Assembly: GCA_027013095.1 (NCBI GenBank)
Contig: JALUYI010000008.1
Coordinates: forward strand, 1-64,000
Source: Paracoccaceae bacterium
GTDB taxonomy: Bacteria; Pseudomonadota; Alphaproteobacteria; Rhodobacterales; Rhodobacteraceae
Length of the DNA stretch: 64,000 nucleotides
Direction of reading: 5' to 3'
Under the pieces are notes generated by a model, which had not been told where the DNA came from, searched no databases, and saw nothing but the letters and a program-made list of their open reading frames with translations. Below, one piece after another: positions 60,191 to 64,000 of the stretch (position 1 is its first letter; each line of letters begins with the position of its first letter). The position numbers and the translations under genes were made by a program.

Positions 60191-61273
60191 ATGGACGGCC
60201 TCAACGCGCTGAAAAAGAAATACCTCGACCAGATCATGGCCGCCTCTGACGAGGCCGCGCTGGAGGATCTGCGCCTTGCCGCAATCGGCAAAAAGGGCGA
60301 GGTCAGCCTGAAAATGCGCGAGTTGGGCAAGATGACGCCGGAAGAGCGCAAGCGCGCTGGCCCGGTTCTGAACGCGCTGAAAAACGAGATCACCTCGGCG
60401 TTGGCCGCGCGCAAGGCATCGCTGGCCGACGCCGCCCTTGAAGAGCGTCTGAAGGCCGAGTGGCTGGATGTGACCCTTGCCGGCCGCCCTCGGTCCCGGG
60501 GCAGTGTGCACCCCGTCAGTCAAGTCACCGAAGAGATCGTCGCGATCTTTGCGGATATGGGGTTTTCGGTGGCCGAGGGACCGCAGATCGAAAGCGACTG
60601 GTATAATTTTGACGCGCTCAACATCCCGCCCGAACATCCAACCCGCACCGAGATGGACACGTTCTATATGCACCGCGACGCAGGTGATGAGCGCGTTCCG
60701 AATGTATTGCGCACCCACACCAGCCCGGTGCAGATCCGCCACATGCTGGCCCACGGCGCGCCGACCCGCATCATCGCCCCGGGCCGGGTTTACCGCGCCG
60801 ATTATGACCAGACCCATACGCCGATGTTCCATCAGGTCGAGGGGTTGGCGCTGGACCGGGACATATCGATGGCGAACCTGAAATGGACGCTTGAAGAGTT
60901 CTGCCGCGCCTTTTTCGAGGTCGAAAACGTCGAACTGCGTTTTCGCGCATCGCATTTCCCCTTTACCGAGCCCAGCGCCGAGGTTGATCTGCGCTGCTCT
61001 TGGGACAAGGGGCAGTTGAAGGTCGGTGAGGGCGACGACTGGATGGAGATTCTGGGCTCTGGCATGGTGCATCCCAAGGTCCTGCGCGCTGGCGGTATTG
61101 ATCCCGAACAGGTTCAGGGCTTTGCTTTTGGCATCGGGATCGACCGCCTGGCGATGTTGAAATACGGAATCCCCGATCTGCGCGCCTTTTTCGACTGCGA
61201 TTTGCGCTGGCTCCGGCATTACGGGTTCAGGGCGCTGGATGTCCCCACCCTGAGAGGCGGGTTGAGCGCGTGA
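60191..61273 (+). CDS. pheS: Phenylalanyl-tRNA synthetase alpha chain
   Basis: A 360-aa class II synthetase subunit. The N-terminal coiled coil (about 1-90; [20 protein letters not shown]) is followed by the catalytic core with motif 2 region [20 protein letters not shown] (about 201-220) and [20 protein letters not shown] (about 252-271), and motif 3 [20 protein letters not shown] (about 314-333). ATG 60191 gives the usual N terminus ([10 protein letters not shown]); ATG 60128 extends without support. It works as an alpha2beta2 tetramer with pheT, which starts 129 nt downstream. Confidence 0.96.
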   Translation: MDGLNALKKKYLDQIMAASDEAALEDLRLAAIGKKGEVSLKMRELGKMTPEERKRAGPVLNALKNEITSALAARKASLADAALEERLKAEWLDVTLAGRPRSRGSVHPVSQVTEEIVAIFADMGFSVAEGPQIESDWYNFDALNIPPEHPTRTEMDTFYMHRDAGDERVPNVLRTHTSPVQIRHMLAHGAPTRIIAPGRVYRADYDQTHTPMFHQVEGLALDRDISMANLKWTLEEFCRAFFEVENVELRFRASHFPFTEPSAEVDLRCSWDKGQLKVGEGDDWMEILGSGMVHPKVLRAGGIDPEQVQGFAFGIGIDRLAMLKYGIPDLRAFFDCDLRWLRHYGFRALDVPTLRGGLSA

Positions 61274-61402
61274 TGGCCTGACACATGGCCCCACGCCTTT
61301 GACTGGTTCCGCACCAACTCCCCACGTATCCAAATCCGCCTTTCCCTGCCGCGCCCTTTGCGGTATTGACCGGGCGATCCACTCCGACGAAGGCGCACAG
61401 CG

Positions 61403-63823
61403 ATGAAATTTACTCTTAACTGGCTGAAAACCCATCTCGAAACCGAGGCGTCGTTGGACGAGATTCTCTATGCGCTGACCGATCTGGGGTTGGAGGTCGA
61501 GGGGGTTGAAAACCCCGCCGACACGCTGGGCGCCTTTCGTATTTGCCGTGTGATCGAGGCGGTTCAGCATCCCAATGCGGACCGCCTGCGTCTGTGCCGC
61601 GTGGAAACATGGCCCGATGGCCCCGGGGGGCGTACCGAAGAGGTACAGGTCGTTTGCGGCGCCCCCAACGCGCGCACGGGTCTGGTCGGGGTGTTCGCGC
61701 CGGTTGGCTCATATGTGCCGGGGATCGACCTTTTGCTGAAACCGGGTCTGATCCGCGATGTGGAAAGCAACGGGATGCTGTGCTCTGAACGCGAGTTGAT
61801 GGTTTCTGACGAGCATGATGGTATTATCGATCTGCCTGCGGATGCGCCGCTAGGTGAATTGTTCATCAACTATACCAACCGGAACGATCCGGTGATCGAT
61901 ATTGCTATCACCCCCAACCGGCCTGACGCGCTGGGTGTTGAGGGGATTGCCCGCGACCTGGCGGCGCGCGGATTGGGGCGGTTGATCACACCAGTGATTG
62001 AGCCCGTCGAGGGACATTTCAAGAGCCCGCTCAAGGTCACGATCGACCCGGATGTCATGCAAAAGGGTTGTCCGCTGTTTACCGGGCGCCTGATCCGAGG
62101 GGTCAAGAACGGTCCCTCACCGCAATGGTTGCAGGACCGGCTGCGCGCGATTGGCCTGCGCCCCATTTCGGCCTTGGTGGATGTCACGAATTTCCTGACC
62201 TATGACCGGAACCGGCCTTTGCATGTGTTTGATATGGCCCGACTTACTGGGGATCTGCGGGTGCATTTTGCGCAGGGTGGTGAAACGCTGACTGCGCTTG
62301 ACGACAAGGATTACACGCTCGATGCGGGTATGATGGCGATCAGTGATGACGCCGCTGTGCAGAGCATCGCAGGCATTATGGGGGGAGCCGCCAGTGGCTG
62401 CACCGCAGAGACCACCGACGTTTTTCTGGAAAGCGCCTATTGGGATCCGGTGACGATTGCCGCGACCGGGCGCAAGTTGAAGATAAATTCCGATGCGCGC
62501 TATCGCTTCGAGCGCGGGGTTGATCCGGCGTTCACGCCACGAGGGTTGGAGCTGGCAACGGCGATGATTCTTGAATTTTGCGGCGGCGAGGCCTCGGATG
62601 TCGTGACGGCGGGCGCAGTCCCCGATACCACGCGGCACTACCATTTGGATCCGGCGCGGGTGTCTTCGCTGGTCGGAATGGATATTCCCGAGGAAACCCA
62701 GATCGCAACGCTGAAGGCACTTGGGTTTACCTTTGATGCCATGGAGGTCACCCCTCCCACATGGCGCCCGGATGTGCAGGGCGAGGCGGATCTGGTCGAG
62801 GAAATCGCACGCATTGCCTCTCTGACCCGGCTTGAGGGGAAACCTCTGGCCCGAACCAATGTTGGGGTGACGCGACCGATCCTGACCCCGATGCAGCGGC
62901 GTGAAATTGTGGCGCGACGGCAGATGGCGGCGCTGGGGTATAATGAATGCGTGACCTATACCTTTGTGGATAAGGCGGCGGCGGAAATGTTCGGCGGCGG
63001 CGGAGATGCCACGATGATCGCCAATCCGATCTCGAGCGAGATGAGCCATATGCGCCCGGCCCTGCTGCCCGCGTTGTTGCAGGCCGCGGCCCGCAATCAG
63101 GCGCGCGGCTTTCAGGATATGGCCTTGTTTGAGGTTGGCCCAGCCTTTGACGGGGGTGAGCCGGAGGACCAGCATATTGAGGTTGCAGGCCTGCTGGTTG
63201 GCGCCACCGGCCCGCGAGATCCTTTTGGGGCGCGACGGATGATCGATGTCTACGACGCCAAGGCAGATGCCGAGGCTGTTCTGGCCGCGGTTGGTGCGCC
63301 GATGAAACTGATGGTGCAGCGCAATGCGCCGGGCTGGTATCATCCGGGGCGCTCGGGGCAGTTGTCGCTTGGGCCAAAGAATATCCTTGCACGGTTTGGC
63401 GAGTTGCATCCAAGAGTGATGGCAGCAATGGGCGTCAAGGGACCGGCGGTGGCCTTTAGCGTGTTGCTGGAAAACGTGCCGACGAAAAAAGCCGGCAAGG
63501 CCACTCGTGCGGCGTTGGAAATCAGTGATCTGCAGGCGGTCGAACGGGATTTTGCCTTTGTCGTCGATGAAGATGTCGAGGCTGCGGTTCTGGTGAACGC
63601 GGCAAAGGGTGCGGACAAGAAATTGATTGCCGATGCGCGCGTGTTTGACGTCTTTGTCGGAGAAAGAGCTGCTGCCCAAATGGGGGCAGGCAAGAAATCG
63701 GTCGCGATCACTGTGCGGTTGCAGCCGAAATCCGCAACCTTGACCGAGCAAGAGATCGAGGCGGTCTCGGCGCGCGTGATTGAAAAGGTCCGCAAGGCCA
63801 CGGGCGGTGTTTTGCGCGGCTGA
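61403..63823 (+). CDS. pheT: Phenylalanyl-tRNA synthetase beta chain
   Basis: An 806-aa subunit with the N-terminal tRNA-binding OB domain (about 40-150; [20 protein letters not shown]), the B3/B4 editing region (about 210-390; [20 protein letters not shown]), B5 and the synthetase-like core (about 470-680; [17 protein letters not shown]), and the C-terminal ferredoxin-fold anticodon-binding domain (about 710-806; [18 protein letters not shown]). It is full length and intact. It supports Phe-tRNA charging and Tyr editing with pheS. Confidence 0.97.
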   Translation: MKFTLNWLKTHLETEASLDEILYALTDLGLEVEGVENPADTLGAFRICRVIEAVQHPNADRLRLCRVETWPDGPGGRTEEVQVVCGAPNARTGLVGVFAPVGSYVPGIDLLLKPGLIRDVESNGMLCSERELMVSDEHDGIIDLPADAPLGELFINYTNRNDPVIDIAITPNRPDALGVEGIARDLAARGLGRLITPVIEPVEGHFKSPLKVTIDPDVMQKGCPLFTGRLIRGVKNGPSPQWLQDRLRAIGLRPISALVDVTNFLTYDRNRPLHVFDMARLTGDLRVHFAQGGETLTALDDKDYTLDAGMMAISDDAAVQSIAGIMGGAASGCTAETTDVFLESAYWDPVTIAATGRKLKINSDARYRFERGVDPAFTPRGLELATAMILEFCGGEASDVVTAGAVPDTTRHYHLDPARVSSLVGMDIPEETQIATLKALGFTFDAMEVTPPTWRPDVQGEADLVEEIARIASLTRLEGKPLARTNVGVTRPILTPMQRREIVARRQMAALGYNECVTYTFVDKAAAEMFGGGGDATMIANPISSEMSHMRPALLPALLQAAARNQARGFQDMALFEVGPAFDGGEPEDQHIEVAGLLVGATGPRDPFGARRMIDVYDAKADAEAVLAAVGAPMKLMVQRNAPGWYHPGRSGQLSLGPKNILARFGELHPRVMAAMGVKGPAVAFSVLLENVPTKKAGKATRAALEISDLQAVERDFAFVVDEDVEAAVLVNAAKGADKKLIADARVFDVFVGERAAAQMGAGKKSVAITVRLQPKSATLTEQEIEAVSARVIEKVRKATGGVLRG

Positions 63824-63843
63824 TCTCCGGACGCCTGCGGCGC

Positions 63844-63864
63844 GAGTATTTACGCAAAAAAGAG
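63844..63864 (+). repeat. Copy 5 of the GAGTATTT/AAAGAAGA module, supplying a ribosome-binding site
   Basis: On the plus strand it reads GAGTATTTACGC followed by AAAAAAGAG; its purine-rich end is the ribosome-binding site for ATG 63874. A small G+C-rich inverted repeat (CGCC/GGCG) precedes it, right after the pheT stop. Confidence 0.55.
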
Positions 63865-63873
63865 GGCCGCGAG

Positions 63874-64000
63874 ATGGATGAGGTTGAAATCGTCGTTGTC
63901 GGCGCCGGGGTAATCGGTCTGTCGATTGGCCGGGCGTTGGCGCGAGCCGGGCACGAGGTCTTGATCCTTGAGGCCGAGGGGGCGATCGGGCAGCACACGT
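63874..64000 (+). CDS. FAD-dependent oxidoreductase, N-terminal end (partial)
   Basis: The first 42 residues of a DAO-family flavoprotein: [20 protein letters not shown] is a textbook GxGxxG FAD-binding Rossmann start, followed by [20 protein letters not shown] and HT. The ending GQHT is typical of L-2-hydroxyglutarate oxidase-like enzymes, where it continues SSRNSEVIH; the rest is beyond the window, so the substrate is not fixed. ATG 63874 has AGAGGG 7 nt upstream, provided by the dispersed module. Confidence 0.8.
   Translation, partial: MDEVEIVVVGAGVIGLSIGRALARAGHEVLILEAEGAIGQHT

Noticed and set aside
59861-61570. 569-codon minus-strand frame across rplT, pheS and the start of pheT
   Set aside because: It spans three well-supported genes on the other strand and has no conserved motif or ribosome-binding site.
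62117-63751. 544-codon open frame on the minus strand opposite pheT
   Set aside because: It lies wholly inside pheT, which has clear family motifs throughout; long antisense frames are common in high-G+C coding DNA and this one has no recognisable domain.
1-64000. CRISPR arrays, IS elements, phage genes or a toxin-antitoxin pair
   Set aside because: No regularly spaced repeats, transposase or integrase motifs, or typical toxin-antitoxin gene pair were seen on either strand.

Overview
The window is a chromosomal segment of an alphaproteobacterium of the order Rhodobacterales (Roseobacter group). This is inferred from the gene families, not from a marker gene: the ethylmalonyl-CoA pathway genes mch, ecm and ccr, DUF2125, TIGR02186 and DUF1737 proteins, an NnrU protein, a luxR-luxI pair beside ccr, the succinylase lysine branch (dapD, dapE) and high G+C with short intergenic gaps. 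I see no phage, plasmid, IS element or CRISPR array. Almost all of the window is intact core or near-core chromosome.

Layout. 1-1.7 kb: end of tuf with its terminator, an unknown polytopic membrane protein, tRNA-Trp. 1.7-7 kb: a crotonase-fold/SDR pair, a DUF2125 protein, a Slt-type lytic transglycosylase. 7-15.3 kb: dapA, smpB, sseA-like sulfurtransferase, aromatic/aspartate aminotransferase, a short independent transcript with a tiny ORF, a cyclopropane fatty acid synthase, arfB, and a coupled class III aminotransferase plus APH-fold kinase. 15.3-23 kb: pncA-pncB (NAD salvage), trhO, zapE, a long imperfect palindrome, an MltB-type transglycosylase, rnr. 23-28 kb: DUF2064 protein, dapE, HAD phosphatase, a glycine-rich secreted peptide, a PhnA-domain protein, dapD. 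28-41 kb (carbon metabolism and signalling): nnrU, DUF1737, mch, sdhCDAB, DUF3108, deoD, ecm, ccr, then luxR-luxI. 41-49.3 kb: RecD-like helicase, stand-alone Lrp/AsnC ligand-binding domain, tryptophanase, a P450-alkB alkane hydroxylase pair, TIGR02186 and TauE/SafE membrane proteins with an unlisted 40-codon ORF between them. 49.3-54 kb: a complete nucleoside-type BMP ABC importer. 54-64 kb: rimI, tsaB, nfuA-like, uspA, ilvE-like, trpS, a rhomboid-fold protein without catalytic residues, rpmI-rplT, pheS-pheT and the start of an FAD oxidoreductase.

How the genes fit together. mch, ecm and ccr are three steps of the ethylmalonyl-CoA route for acetyl-CoA assimilation, which feeds succinyl-CoA to the TCA cycle; sdhCDAB, the next step, lies between them. 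P450 and AlkB would supply fatty alcohols from alkanes, hence acetyl-CoA. The nucleoside importer and deoD form a purine salvage route, and pncA-pncB a nicotinamide salvage route. smpB and arfB are two ribosome-rescue systems about 4 kb apart.

The points most worth a second look are a roughly 200-nt transcript at 10.95-11.15 kb whose promoter contains a perfect DnaA box and a palindrome; a recurring intergenic module (GAGTATTT...AAAGAAGA, five copies) that supplies ribosome-binding sites in two places; two CTGC-N3-GCAG boxes upstream of ccr with related sites at ecm and mch; small ORFs overlapping luxR and lying between the TauE/SafE and TIGR02186 genes; and two enzyme-fold proteins (crotonase, rhomboid) that have lost their catalytic residues. 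None of these amounts to a proven new system from sequence alone.
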